Assembly (NCBI GenBank): GCA_034659015.1
Contig: JAYEGL010000002.1
Location: forward strand, 310,001-374,000
Length of the DNA: 64,000 nt
Source of the DNA: Maricaulis sp034659015
GTDB taxonomy: Bacteria > Pseudomonadota > Alphaproteobacteria > Caulobacterales > Maricaulaceae
Direction: 5' to 3'
Translations under genes and position numbers: made by a program
In this document: one piece after another, positions 36,529 through 45,584 of the stretch
Numbering within the stretch: position 1 is the first letter of the stretch
Layout: each line of letters begins with the position of its first letter
The notes under the pieces: generated by a model
Databases searched by the model: none
Told to the model about the DNA's origin: nothing
Seen by the model: only the letters and a program-made list of their open reading frames with translations

Positions 36529-36777
36529 GCAAACAATATTACAATTATCGAAAAATGCAATTAAATAAAAAGAAATGTGTTTTGTGCCGCGCAGCTGCCT
36601 TGACTTGTTCGTGCCGGTCTTGTGGCCCCGCATATCGGCCGGTCCGGGGGGCCGGCTGGACGCGGCCGGGCGCATAAACAGTCTGCAAATTTCCGCATTT
36701 GCGCCCACGCCCGGTCTCGATTTCGCACCGTTCCGGCCCTAGGGTGGAAACCATGGCGACACGATAAGGAGGAGCAG

Positions 36778-38169
36778 ATGGGCGACGCCGCACTCGAAGA
36801 CGAACTCCTTGTCGATTCGCCCGCCCTGGCGGACACGGATCCGGAATTCGTCGGCAATCTCAGACAGGCCATTTCGGACGGCGACGGCGAGGCGATCCGG
36901 CGCATGCTGGCCCCGCTCCACGCGGCCGATATCGCCGACGTGCTCGAACAGCTCACCGCCGGCCAGCAGGAAGGCGTCGCCACGCTGGCGCCGGACATCT
37001 TCACCGGCGAGGTGCTGGCCGAGATCGAGCCCGACAACCGTGTCGTGGTGATGGCCTATCTGGATCCCTCGCATCTGGCTGCGGCGATCCAGGAGCTCGA
37101 TTCGGACGATGCCACCGAGGTTGTCGAGGAACTCGACGAGGAAACCCGGGCTGCCGTCCTCGCGGAAATCTCCGAGATCGATCGCGAGGCGGTCGAGCAG
37201 AGCCTGGCCTTCGAGGACGAGACGGCCGGCCGTCTCATGCAGCGCGAATTCGTGGCGGCGCCGGAGTTCTGGTCGGTCGGCCACGCGCTCGATCACATGC
37301 GGGCCTCCGACGGCGACCTGCCGGACAAGTTCCACGACCTTTTCGTCATCGATACCGGGTTCCGGCCGGTCGGCGAGATTCCGGTCTGCCGCCTGCTGAG
37401 CGCACGGCGGGATGTGGCCTTGTCCGACCTGATGGAGACGCCGCGCATCCTGGTCGCCCCGGAGACCGACCAGGAAGAGGTCGCCTACCTGTTCCAGAAA
37501 TACCACCTGGTCTCTGCGCCCGTGGTCGACAGTGCCGGCCGGCTGACCGGCATGCTGACGCTGGACGACATCGTCCACGTCATCCAGGACGAGAACAAGG
37601 AAGACCTGCTGGCCCTGGCCGGCGTCAACGAGGCGGGCCTGGCCGACACGGTCTACCGCTCCGTGCGGTCTCGGGCGCCTTGGCTGCTGGTCAACCTGGC
37701 CACGGCGGTGCTCGCCTCGGGCGTGATCGCCCTGTTCGAGGGCGCGATCTCGCAGATCGTGGCGCTGGCCGTGCTGATGCCGATCGTGGCCTCCATGGGC
37801 GGCAATGCGGGTACCCAGTCGCTCGCGGTTGCCGTGCGGTCGATTGCCGAGCGCGACCTGACGGCGGCCAACGCCCTGCGGGTGATCTGGCGCGAACTGG
37901 CGACGGGCACGGTCAACGGGATCATTTTCGCGGTGGTCATGGGACTGGTGACGATGCTGTGGTTCCAGAATGTGCAGCTGGCCGGCGTGATCGCCCTGGC
38001 CATGGTGCTCAACCTGGCCTGTGCCGGTCTGTCGGGCATTCTCATCCCGCTCGGTCTGGTGCGTGCCGGTGCCGACCCGGCCGTGGCCTCCTCGGTTTTC
38101 GTGACCACGGTGACCGACGTGGTGGGCTTTCTGGCTTTCCTGGGACTGGCGACGCTGGTCCTCTTGTGA
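36778..38169 (+). CDS. mgtE: MgtE-type magnesium channel
   Basis: A 463-residue Mg2+ channel. The cytoplasmic N domain (about 20-130) is acidic, followed by a CBS pair (about 135-255, with VSAPVVDSAGRLTGMLTLDD) and a five-helix membrane domain containing PIVASMGGNAGTQSLAVAVR, where the conserved Asn-Ala-Gly-Thr sits at the pore, and DVVGFLAFLGLA at the end. The ribosome binding site AAGGAGG is ideal. An ATG overlapping its stop (TGATG) is one possible start for the following kelch gene. Confidence 0.95.
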   Translation: MGDAALEDELLVDSPALADTDPEFVGNLRQAISDGDGEAIRRMLAPLHAADIADVLEQLTAGQQEGVATLAPDIFTGEVLAEIEPDNRVVVMAYLDPSHLAAAIQELDSDDATEVVEELDEETRAAVLAEISEIDREAVEQSLAFEDETAGRLMQREFVAAPEFWSVGHALDHMRASDGDLPDKFHDLFVIDTGFRPVGEIPVCRLLSARRDVALSDLMETPRILVAPETDQEEVAYLFQKYHLVSAPVVDSAGRLTGMLTLDDIVHVIQDENKEDLLALAGVNEAGLADTVYRSVRSRAPWLLVNLATAVLASGVIALFEGAISQIVALAVLMPIVASMGGNAGTQSLAVAVRSIAERDLTAANALRVIWRELATGTVNGIIFAVVMGLVTMLWFQNVQLAGVIALAMVLNLACAGLSGILIPLGLVRAGADPAVASSVFVTTVTDVVGFLAFLGLATLVLL

Positions 38170-38222
38170 TGATATCAGTGCGGGCGCGGCGGATGCGCCC
38201 TGGCGAGTGGAATGGTGACATC

Positions 38223-39185
38223 GTGCGTTTCTTGATGGGTCTCTTTGCGCTGTTTCTGGCACCGGTTCCGGCTGTTTCGGCCCAGGAAGCCGGCAGCGCC
38301 GGCGGCTGGGAGGCGGCCGCTCGGCTGGACGCGCCGCGGGCCGGGCTGGCCGTGAGCGTCTACGACAATCGCGTCTTCGCCGCCGGCGGCTCGGGCCTGA
38401 CCGTGCCGCGCAGCGAATTCGAGAGCTATGATCCCGAATACGACCGCTGGTTCCCGGAAACCCCGCTGCCGCGGGGGCTGGAACAGTTCGGCCTCGCCGA
38501 AGCGGGCGGACGGCTCTATGCCGCCGGCGGCTATGCGGCCGACGAGACCGGCTCGGTCGGCCCCGGTGCGGAGGTCTGGTCCTTCTCGGTTGAGGGCAAT
38601 ATCTGGCAGAGCGAGGTGGCGATGCCCGCGCCGAAGGCGGATTTCGCCTTGGTCGGCGTGGACGGGCAGCTCTACGCCATCGGCGGGCTGCGCGATGACG
38701 GGACTGTCTTCGTCTTCGATCCGGACGCGGGCGAGTGGTCGACCCTGGACGCGCCGGCCGGCGTGACGCGCCGCTCGGCGGCGGCGGTCGTGCTGGACGG
38801 CAAGGTCCATGTGCTCGGCGGGATCGGCGAGAACGACACTCTGAACCGGCATGACGTGTTCGACCCGCAGACCGGAAACTGGACGACGGGTCCGGCGCTT
38901 CCCGAACCGCGCTCCGGCGTGGCGGCAGCGGTGCTGGACGGCCGGGTCCACGTGTTCGGCGGCCGCGCCGCGGACGGACGCACCACCTTGCAGACGCACC
39001 TGTCCTGGGCACCGGGCGAGACGGGCTGGCGCGAGGAGGCGCCGCTGCCTTCGCCGCGCACGGGCGCGGACGCGGCCGTTCTGGACGGCGCCATCTTCCT
39101 GGTCGGCGGCGGTTCGGGCGGCGGTTTCTTCGCGCCCTTCACCGCGCTGGGCACGACGGATGTTTTCCGCGACGATGGGGAATAG
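38223..39185 (+). CDS. Secreted kelch-repeat beta-propeller protein
   Basis: A 320-residue protein with an N-terminal signal peptide (FLMGLFALFLAPVPAVSAQ) and about six kelch-type blades, each ending with a Gly-Gly pair preceded by a hydrophobic strand: AAGGSGL, YAAGGYAA, YAIGGLRD, VLGGIGEN, VFGGRAAD, LVGGGSGG. Kelch propellers bind proteins or sugars; the ligand is unknown. The start is uncertain: GTG 38223 gives the tidiest signal, but ATG 38235 and an ATG at 38169 overlapping mgtE are in frame. Confidence 0.8.
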   Translation: MRFLMGLFALFLAPVPAVSAQEAGSAGGWEAAARLDAPRAGLAVSVYDNRVFAAGGSGLTVPRSEFESYDPEYDRWFPETPLPRGLEQFGLAEAGGRLYAAGGYAADETGSVGPGAEVWSFSVEGNIWQSEVAMPAPKADFALVGVDGQLYAIGGLRDDGTVFVFDPDAGEWSTLDAPAGVTRRSAAAVVLDGKVHVLGGIGENDTLNRHDVFDPQTGNWTTGPALPEPRSGVAAAVLDGRVHVFGGRAADGRTTLQTHLSWAPGETGWREEAPLPSPRTGADAAVLDGAIFLVGGGSGGGFFAPFTALGTTDVFRDDGE

Positions 39186-39189
39186 GCCC

Positions 39190-39206
39190 GCGGCGCCCCG
39201 CTTGCA
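39190..39206 (+). promoter_or_regulatory. Candidate sigma-54 promoter upstream of spmX
   Basis: GGCGC at 39192 and TTGCA at 39202-39206 give GG and GC dinucleotides separated by exactly ten bases, the -24/-12 arrangement. It lies 44 bases before the spmX start. The bases also belong to a GC-rich repeat fragment (CCCCGCTTGCAGGGGGAG), so the match may be coincidental. Confidence 0.35.
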
Positions 39207-39249
39207 GGGGGAGGTTGAGAGCCTGGGCAATGTGTCGAAACGGTACACG

Positions 39250-41040
39250 ATGAAACCGCGATTGAAATCCTCTCCGGCCGCGCGCGAACTCGTCAAGCGG
39301 TTCGAGCCCTTCCGTGAAACCGCGATCCGCGGTGCGGACGGTCGCTGGGTCGTGGGCTATGGCCATCGCGCCGCGGCGCGCGGCGGTATCAAGGTCTCCG
39401 AGGAAGAGGCCTCGTTGCTGCTGATCTACGACATGATGAAGGCCGAGACGGCGATCGACGACATTGCCGACATCCCGCTCTCGCGCGGCCAGCGGGACGC
39501 GCTGGTCTCCTTCGTTCATGATATCGGGCAGGATGCCTTCCGCAATTCCGATGTGGCGCGCTTTCTCTACGAGGGGCGGCTGGATGCGGCCGGCGAAGCG
39601 CTGGCCGCCCATGGTGACGGCACCAATCCGCGCCGCGAAGCGGAAAGCCGCATGTTCCTGGACGCCATGGTCCCCGCAAAGGCGGAGCGCCCGTCCGTGG
39701 AACTGGTGATCAAGGTCGAACATCCCAAGGAATCCCGGGTTCTGGAGGGCGCCGTGCCCGGCGGCGCGGGCGAGCCCGTCGAGGACTACGCACCGCCGCC
39801 TCCGCCGCCCATGCCCGACCGCCGGATCACCAGCCGCGCCGAGGCCGAGGCCGAGATCGCCCGCATCCTGGCGACGGTCGAGGCCATGCCGATCGAGGAA
39901 CTCCAGCCGCCCGCGGCCGACCGTGCGATAGCGCCGGTGGAAAGCGCCGTCTCCGACATGACCGACGAACCGGTCGAAGCCGAGTACGAGACGGTCGCCG
40001 AGGAACCGGACGTGCCGGACACGCCGGACGACGACGCTGCACCGGACGGGGCTGTACCGGACGGGGCCGAGGCCGAGGTGGCGGCGCGCATGAGCGAGGA
40101 GCTCGAGGCGGCTGAAGCGGCTGCGCCGGCGCCGGTCATGCCGGCTGCGGACTTTTCCCTGCCGGCCGGCACCGAGCTGGGATTCGCGCTGACCCATTTG
40201 CCCGTTCCGGATACGCCGGAGGCTTCCGTCGGCGAGGCCGAGGCGGACCGGACAGACGGCGCTGACGCGGTCGCGGAACTGCCCGCGACGGTGGAGCTGG
40301 GCTATGCTTTCACGGCGGTGATGACGGCCCGGTTCCGTCCGGCTTCCGGTTCGGCCGCGGGCGAGCCGGAGACCGGGACCGAACCGGAGACCGGGGCCGA
40401 ACCGGAAGCCGATGCGGCGCCGGCCGGCGAGGCGGCCGAAGCGGCTGCCCGGGACACCGTGCCGCACGGCGAAGGGCTCGACCCGGTCGCGCTTTCCGAG
40501 GCCGGGCCGGAAACGGCCGTGACCGAGATCGTCGAGCGCGCCGTGGCCGTGGCCGGCCAGGACGCGCCGCCGCCGCATCCCTCCGATACGCCGGCGCAGA
40601 GCGCCGGGGCCGTCGGCGAGGTGGAAGCGGAAAAGCACGACACGCCCGAGCCGGAAATCCAGCCCGCCGAGGATCATCTGCTCGACGGCGACGATCCGCT
40701 GATGACCGACGCCGGGGCCGAAGACGAGGAAGAGGCCTTCTCGCCGCGCGACCTGGCCGCCGATCTGCCGCCGGAAAGCGAAAAGAAGGCCGACGTAAAG
40801 TCCGATGACGGCAGCTGGGGCTATCTGGCGTCGCTGGCGGCCGGCGCCGTGGTGACCGCCTTCGGTGCCGTGATGACCTGGGGCGACTGGGGCCGGATGT
40901 GGGAGGCGCGCAGCCTGACCGGCGACGCCTGGGCGCTGATTGCAGGTGTATTCCTCATGCTGGCCGCGGCGTGGTCGCTTGGCTCGGTATGGCTGGGACG
41001 GTTGAAAAATAATCGGCGTAACACCGCCGATGCCGGGTAA
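39250..41040 (+). CDS. spmX: SpmX-type polar muramidase-domain protein
   Basis: A 596-residue protein with the three-part SpmX layout. Residues 1-135 form a phage-type lysozyme domain (KRFEPFR with Glu19, GRWVVGYGH, then QRDALVSFVHDIG). About 140-515 is a long Pro/Ala/Glu/Asp-rich, probably disordered region. Two membrane helices lie near 524-543 and 560-583. In Caulobacter SpmX localises the kinase DivJ to the stalked pole. Relative to active lysozymes the Asp and Thr of the Glu-Asp-Thr site are not conserved here (Gly28, Val34). Start ATG at 39250; no strong ribosome binding site. Confidence 0.87.
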   Translation: MKPRLKSSPAARELVKRFEPFRETAIRGADGRWVVGYGHRAAARGGIKVSEEEASLLLIYDMMKAETAIDDIADIPLSRGQRDALVSFVHDIGQDAFRNSDVARFLYEGRLDAAGEALAAHGDGTNPRREAESRMFLDAMVPAKAERPSVELVIKVEHPKESRVLEGAVPGGAGEPVEDYAPPPPPPMPDRRITSRAEAEAEIARILATVEAMPIEELQPPAADRAIAPVESAVSDMTDEPVEAEYETVAEEPDVPDTPDDDAAPDGAVPDGAEAEVAARMSEELEAAEAAAPAPVMPAADFSLPAGTELGFALTHLPVPDTPEASVGEAEADRTDGADAVAELPATVELGYAFTAVMTARFRPASGSAAGEPETGTEPETGAEPEADAAPAGEAAEAAARDTVPHGEGLDPVALSEAGPETAVTEIVERAVAVAGQDAPPPHPSDTPAQSAGAVGEVEAEKHDTPEPEIQPAEDHLLDGDDPLMTDAGAEDEEEAFSPRDLAADLPPESEKKADVKSDDGSWGYLASLAAGAVVTAFGAVMTWGDWGRMWEARSLTGDAWALIAGVFLMLAAAWSLGSVWLGRLKNNRRNTADAG

Positions 41041-41103
41041 AGTTTTTCACCGCATCTACGCCTAAATCTTGACCGGTCCGGCGCGCGTGATACATCGCGC
41101 AGC

Positions 41104-42276
41104 ATGATACCGAACCAGTACCCCACTCTCGACTTCCAGCTGGGCGACACCGCGGACATGATCCGCGACACCGTCCGTTCCTTCGCCTCCGACGAGATCG
41201 CGCCGCGCGCGGCCGAGATCGACGAGACCGACGTCTTCCCCCACGATCTGTGGAAGAAGATGGGCGATCTGGGTCTGCTCGGCATTACCGTCGAGGAAGA
41301 GCAGGGCGGTTCCGGCCTGGGCTATCTCGAGCATGTCGTGGCGATGGAGGAGATCTCCCGCGCCTCGGCCTCGGTGGGACTGAGCTATGGCGCCCATTCC
41401 AATCTCTGCGTCAATCAGCTGCGCCGCTGGGGCAATGATGCGCAGAAGACGAAATACCTGCCCAAGCTGATGTCCGGCGACCATGTCGGCTCGCTGGCCA
41501 TGTCCGAGCCGGGCGCGGGGTCCGACGTCGTCTCCATGCGCCTGAAGGCCGAAAAGAAGGGCGACCGCTACGTCCTCAACGGCTCGAAGATGTGGATCAC
41601 CAACGCGCCGGCCGCCGACACGCTGATCGTCTATGCCAAGACCGATGCGGATGCCGGCTCGCGCGGGATTTCCGCCTTCATCATCGAGAAGGGCATGAAG
41701 GGCTTCTCCGTTGCCCAGAAGCTCGACAAGCTGGGCATGCGCGGCTCGGAAACCGGCGAGCTGGTGTTCGAGGACTGCGAGGTCCCCGAGGAGAACATCA
41801 TGGGCCCGCTCAATGGCGGTGTGGAAGTGCTCATGTCGGGTCTGGACTATGAGCGCGCCGTGCTGTCCTCCGGCCCGGTCGGCATCATGCAGGCCTGCAT
41901 GGACGTGGTGATGCCCTATATCCGCGAGCGCAAGCAGTTCGGCCGCTCGATCGGCGAATTCCAGCTGGTGCAGGGCAAGCTGGCCGACATGTATGTGCGC
42001 ATAAATGCCACGCGCGCCTATGTCTATGCCGTCGCCCAGGCCTGCGATCGCGGCCAGACGACGCGCAAGGACGCCGCCGGCGCCATCCTCTACGCCGCCG
42101 AGAACGCCACCCAGATGGCGCTCGACGCGATCCAGCTTTTGGGCGGCAACGGCTATATCAACGAATATCCGACGGGCCGCCTGCTGCGCGACGCCAAGCT
42201 CTACGAGATCGGCGCCGGCACGAGCGAGATCCGCCGCTGGCTGATCGGCAGGGAACTGTTCGGCGAGACGGGCTAG
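41104..42276 (+). CDS. ivd: Isovaleryl-CoA dehydrogenase
   Basis: A 390-residue acyl-CoA dehydrogenase. It oxidises isovaleryl-CoA to 3-methylcrotonyl-CoA in leucine breakdown, passing electrons to ETF. The FAD-binding segments SLAMSEPGAGSDV and KMWITNA are present. The catalytic base is at the isovaleryl-type position, Glu250 in SGLDYERAVLSSGP, not in the usual C-terminal site. AIQLLGGNGYINEYPTGRL and YEIGAGTSEIRR complete the family signature. First of several leucine-catabolism genes in the next 12 kb. Confidence 0.95.
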   Translation: MIPNQYPTLDFQLGDTADMIRDTVRSFASDEIAPRAAEIDETDVFPHDLWKKMGDLGLLGITVEEEQGGSGLGYLEHVVAMEEISRASASVGLSYGAHSNLCVNQLRRWGNDAQKTKYLPKLMSGDHVGSLAMSEPGAGSDVVSMRLKAEKKGDRYVLNGSKMWITNAPAADTLIVYAKTDADAGSRGISAFIIEKGMKGFSVAQKLDKLGMRGSETGELVFEDCEVPEENIMGPLNGGVEVLMSGLDYERAVLSSGPVGIMQACMDVVMPYIRERKQFGRSIGEFQLVQGKLADMYVRINATRAYVYAVAQACDRGQTTRKDAAGAILYAAENATQMALDAIQLLGGNGYINEYPTGRLLRDAKLYEIGAGTSEIRRWLIGRELFGETG

Positions 42277-42311
42277 GCGTTACGCGTCCGGAGGCCTCCC
42301 GGCCGGGTCCC

Positions 42312-42340
42312 TTGCTGTGCGTGCCGCCAGCCGTGCTAGC
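42312..42340 (+). promoter_or_regulatory. Candidate promoter of the small lipoprotein
   Basis: TTGCTG (42312-42317), 17 bases, GCTAGC (42335-42340), 27 bases before the ATG at 42367. The pattern matches the other candidates in the window. Judged by eye. Confidence 0.35.
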
Positions 42341-42366
42341 ATGCGCCGGAATCCCGGGAGGATGAC

Positions 42367-42786
42367 ATGAAGACACTGAACGGTGCGGCGCTTGTGCTGG
42401 CCCTTGCCCTGGCCGGTTGCGGTGCGGGGGACGAAAATCCGGCCGCGGGCGGCGCCGCCGGCGATGCGCCGCGTGTCATTGACGGCCGGTGGGGCATCAC
42501 CGCCGCGGCCTGCAGCCCCGAAAACGGCATGCGTGACGGCGTCGTCGAGATTTCCGGGGGCCAGATCCGGGTCGGCATGGATACCTGCGACATCGCGACG
42601 GCCGAGCCGCTCGAGGGCAATGCCTGGCGCCTCTCGGCGCAATGCGCCTCCGGCGAGGGCGGCGATCCCTACGATGTCCGCTATGTCGCGGCCGGCACGC
42701 CGAACGGCGATCTGCGCTGGACCGACGAGGCGAGAGACCGGACCGAGACCTATGTGAACTGTGCGACGGCCGCGGACGGCGGATAG
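42367..42786 (+). CDS. Hypothetical lipoprotein
   Basis: A 139-residue predicted lipoprotein with lipobox LAGC (Cys18) after a hydrophobic signal. The mature part begins with an Ala/Gly-rich linker and then a small domain: VIDGRWGITAAACSPENG, VGMDTCDIATAEPL and YVNCATA. Four cysteines could form two disulphides. It resembles small periplasmic domains that begin with GxWG and a Cys pair, but no named family is recognised. Ribosome binding site GGGAGGATG. Confidence 0.75.
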   Translation: MKTLNGAALVLALALAGCGAGDENPAAGGAAGDAPRVIDGRWGITAAACSPENGMRDGVVEISGGQIRVGMDTCDIATAEPLEGNAWRLSAQCASGEGGDPYDVRYVAAGTPNGDLRWTDEARDRTETYVNCATAADGG

Positions 42787-42865
42787 TTCCGCCGCGCCCC
42801 CGGGTGGCGCCTGCAAGCGCGGCGTGTGTTACCCTGCCCCGTCACCGGACGTTCGGGAGTGAGGC

Positions 42866-43099
42866 ATGACCGGTCTGTTCAAATTCATCGGCGATATTCT
42901 CAAACCCCTGCTCACCCTGCTGGTCACGGTGATCGGGGCGGGCTTTGTCGTGTCCGTGCTGTCGATCCGGGCCGATGCGGCGATCGAGGACCGCCTGCCG
43001 GCCTGGGAGCGCCTCGATCCCGCCAAGAATGCGGTTCGCGACTGGCTGGGGCTGGCCGAAGAGGACGAACCATCCTGGTGGCAGTTCTGGCGCGACTGA
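42866..43099 (+). CDS. Small membrane-anchored protein, 77 residues
   Basis: A 77-residue protein with one hydrophobic helix (about 11-34, ILKPLLTLLVTVIGAGFVVS) and an acidic, tryptophan-rich tail (DEPSWWQFWRD). The tail end is unusual in having four aromatic residues within seven positions. No family recognised. It converges with the patatin gene. Confidence 0.65.
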   Translation: MTGLFKFIGDILKPLLTLLVTVIGAGFVVSVLSIRADAAIEDRLPAWERLDPAKNAVRDWLGLAEEDEPSWWQFWRD

Positions 43100-43105
43100 A
43101 GCGTT

Positions 43106-44851
43106 TCAGGCTTTCGGGACCGGCAGGCCGAGCCGGGCGCGCATCTCGTCATTGATGCCCGCCAGCATGCCCTGGGCCGCCTCGTAGCCAGCCTCCATCA
43201 CCTCGTCGAAGCGGCCCCACTCGCGGATATCGACCGGCGTGTCGGGCAGGATCAGCAGGTCGGCGGCCTCGCGCCCGATATCGCGATGGTCGGCCACGCC
43301 GACCGTGGCGGCGCGCATCAGCAGCGATGTAATGGGCGGCAGCGACTTGAAGCCGTGCCGGCGCACCCAGCCGAAAAAGCTCGGCGGGTCGATGAAATCG
43401 TCGGGGTTGAGACCCTGGGCGCGCGTGACGTCCACGCCGACGACGGGGCCGCGGTGGAAGGCGCGCATCTCGCGGGCCGGGAAGTTGGTGAAGACCGCGC
43501 CGTCGACCAGGATCTGGCCGTGCAGCACGACCGGCGGCAGCAGGCCGGGAATGGCGATCGAGGCGCGCAGCGCATCGCGCAGCCGGCCCGTACGGTGCAC
43601 ATGCGGGCGGCCCGAGGCCAGGTTGGAGGAGAGGCAGAAGAAGGGGCGCACCATTTCCGCGATCTCGACATCGCCGAAATGCTCCTTCAGCCGCCGGTCG
43701 ACCTTCGCGCCCTTGGCCATCGAGACGACGGGCAATTGCCAGTCGTCCAGCGGATTGGAGTCGACGAAGGCCTTGCGGATCCGCCATTCCAGCTCGTCGT
43801 CGTCCCAGTCCAGTGCGATTCCGGCCGCGACGATCGCGCCCATCGAGGCACCGCCGACGAAGTCGAAGGGCACGCCGGCCTCGCGCAGGGCGCGGATCGC
43901 GCCGAGATGGGCATAGGCGCGTGCACCGCCGCCGGAGACGACCAGTCCGACCGACTTGCCCGCCAGCGTGCGCGCCAGGCGGGCCGTGTCGGCGGTGTGC
44001 TCGTTCTGGCGCCAGTGGAAGACGCGGGCGGCATCGGAGGCGTCGGCCCATTCCTGGGGCCGCGAGGCGGCCGTGACGCCGCCGGGATGCAGCAAGATGA
44101 CGTCGAGGAGTTTCAGCCGCATGGCGGGCGAGGGGTCGTCAGGCAATAACGGTGTGGAAGGCCGCGCATCGGCCCGCGCGAACAGCCAGACCCGGTCGGC
44201 CCGGCCCATGGCCCGGCGCGACCAGGCGGGATCGGCAAACCGCGCCACCTGCAGCACGATGTCGTGCTCGTGTTCCAGCTTGTCGAGCTTGGCGGCACTC
44301 CAGTCGGAACAGCGGTCGTCGGCGATGGCGCAGCTCGTGCCGATCGCCTCCAGCGCGGTTTTGAGTTCCTCGGCGCGATAGTTCAGATCGATCGTCGGCG
44401 ACGTCGCGATCATGGCGAAGACGCGCGGTTCCGAGCCGGCGGCCCGGGCCGGGCCGCGCAGGCGCGCCAGCATCATCCGCGACAGTTCGCGCATCAGGCT
44501 GGCATGCTTGGAGGTGAGGCGTTCGAAACTGGCCTTGGGCAGGCGTACCAGCTCGCTGTCGCGCAGGGCGTAGACGCTGGCCGAGTGCGGCGTCTCGTCG
44601 AGCAGCGACATTTCCCCCACCGGCTCGCCGGCGCGGATATAGCCGATCAGGTCCGGCCGGCCGAGCGCGCCGTCCCGGAAGGCGGCCAGGGCGCCCGAGC
44701 GCACCAGATAGAAAGCGTCGGCATCGTCGCCTTCCCGGAAGAGCAGCTTGCCCGCAGGCAGGCAGAACCATTCCACCTCGTGCTCGACGGCGTCGAGCAC
44801 CGATTTCTCGATGCGGTTGAGAAAGGGCAGGAAGGAGAGGTTGAGAGGCAT
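43106..44851 (-). CDS. Patatin-like phospholipase with cyclic-nucleotide-binding domain
   Basis: A 581-residue NTE-type protein. An N-terminal cNMP-binding domain (about 15-130) has GELLFREGD-like GKLLFREGDDAD and a phosphate-cassette-like GEMSLLDETPHSASVYA. A central region (about 140-295) is followed by the patatin domain: oxyanion GGGARAYAHLG (308-318), nucleophile Ser336 in GGASMG, and catalytic Asp450 in ILVDGAVF. The protein probably hydrolyses (lyso)phospholipids. It overlaps no neighbour; reading is opposite to the flanking catabolic genes. Confidence 0.92.
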   Translation of the reverse strand: MPLNLSFLPFLNRIEKSVLDAVEHEVEWFCLPAGKLLFREGDDADAFYLVRSGALAAFRDGALGRPDLIGYIRAGEPVGEMSLLDETPHSASVYALRDSELVRLPKASFERLTSKHASLMRELSRMMLARLRGPARAAGSEPRVFAMIATSPTIDLNYRAEELKTALEAIGTSCAIADDRCSDWSAAKLDKLEHEHDIVLQVARFADPAWSRRAMGRADRVWLFARADARPSTPLLPDDPSPAMRLKLLDVILLHPGGVTAASRPQEWADASDAARVFHWRQNEHTADTARLARTLAGKSVGLVVSGGGARAYAHLGAIRALREAGVPFDFVGGASMGAIVAAGIALDWDDDELEWRIRKAFVDSNPLDDWQLPVVSMAKGAKVDRRLKEHFGDVEIAEMVRPFFCLSSNLASGRPHVHRTGRLRDALRASIAIPGLLPPVVLHGQILVDGAVFTNFPAREMRAFHRGPVVGVDVTRAQGLNPDDFIDPPSFFGWVRRHGFKSLPPITSLLMRAATVGVADHRDIGREAADLLILPDTPVDIREWGRFDEVMEAGYEAAQGMLAGINDEMRARLGLPVPKA

Positions 44852-44948
44852 TGCTCGCCGGAAGGGGTGACTCGGACAGTCACCACTCTAGGGGCGGTGC
44901 GAAGCGATATGAAGGGGGATGCGCGGCCTGCCGGCCGGCGCCGTGCTG

Positions 44949-45584
44949 TCAGAAACGGCGGCGCAGCACGAGATGGCCCACCGGACGCACCGAGCGTGAC
45001 TGGTTTTCGCCGATCGCTTCGGCGTCGATGCGGTCCAGATCCTCCAGCAGGGGTATGCGTTCGCCGGTTTCCGGGTCGAACAGGACCATGCGGTCCTCAC
45101 CGCCATCCTGGAAATAGGCGCCGCCTTCCACGGTGAGGCTCCAGTCGTCGATCGTGCGCACGGTGACACCGGCGCCGAAATAGCGCGTCAGTTCCTCGAT
45201 CTGGCTGGGACTGGCGGTTTCGGCGAGCTCGGCGTGCGGAAAGATATCGGCCGGCTGGCCGTTGTGGCGCATCCAGGCCGGGAAACGGGCCCGGTCATTG
45301 GGCGCGACCGTACCGGCGGAGAGATAGAACTCGTCACCGAACGGGTAGAAATCGATCTGGCTGGCGATGGCGGAGATCTCGCGATCCTCCGAGGCCGTGC
45401 CGCTGCCGATCACGACGGGCGTTCCCGAGGCGGATTCCGCGGTGACGCGCCAGCGCACGGCACCGGCGTTTTCCGCACTGGCGGGCGCGGTCAGCCAGGC
45501 TTCGGAATCGAGCGTGGTCTGCGCCAGGGAAGGGGCGCAGATCATGGCTGCAAGGCCAATGGAAACAACAATTTGCCTACGCAA
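44949..45584 (-). CDS. Hypothetical secreted protein, possibly an outer-membrane beta-barrel
   Basis: A 211-residue protein with a Sec signal (LRRQIVVSIGLAAMICAPSLAQ). The rest alternates hydrophobic and polar residues, with barrel-like strands (TVRTIDDWSLTVEGGAYFQD and VRPVGHLVLRRRF), and ends in Phe, as outer-membrane proteins often do. The start appears to be TTG at 45584, five bases after GGGAGG; a GTG at 45590 overlaps that ribosome binding site. No family recognised. Transcribed divergently from mccB. Confidence 0.65.
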   Translation of the reverse strand: MRRQIVVSIGLAAMICAPSLAQTTLDSEAWLTAPASAENAGAVRWRVTAESASGTPVVIGSGTASEDREISAIASQIDFYPFGDEFYLSAGTVAPNDRARFPAWMRHNGQPADIFPHAELAETASPSQIEELTRYFGAGVTVRTIDDWSLTVEGGAYFQDGGEDRMVLFDPETGERIPLLEDLDRIDAEAIGENQSRSVRPVGHLVLRRRF

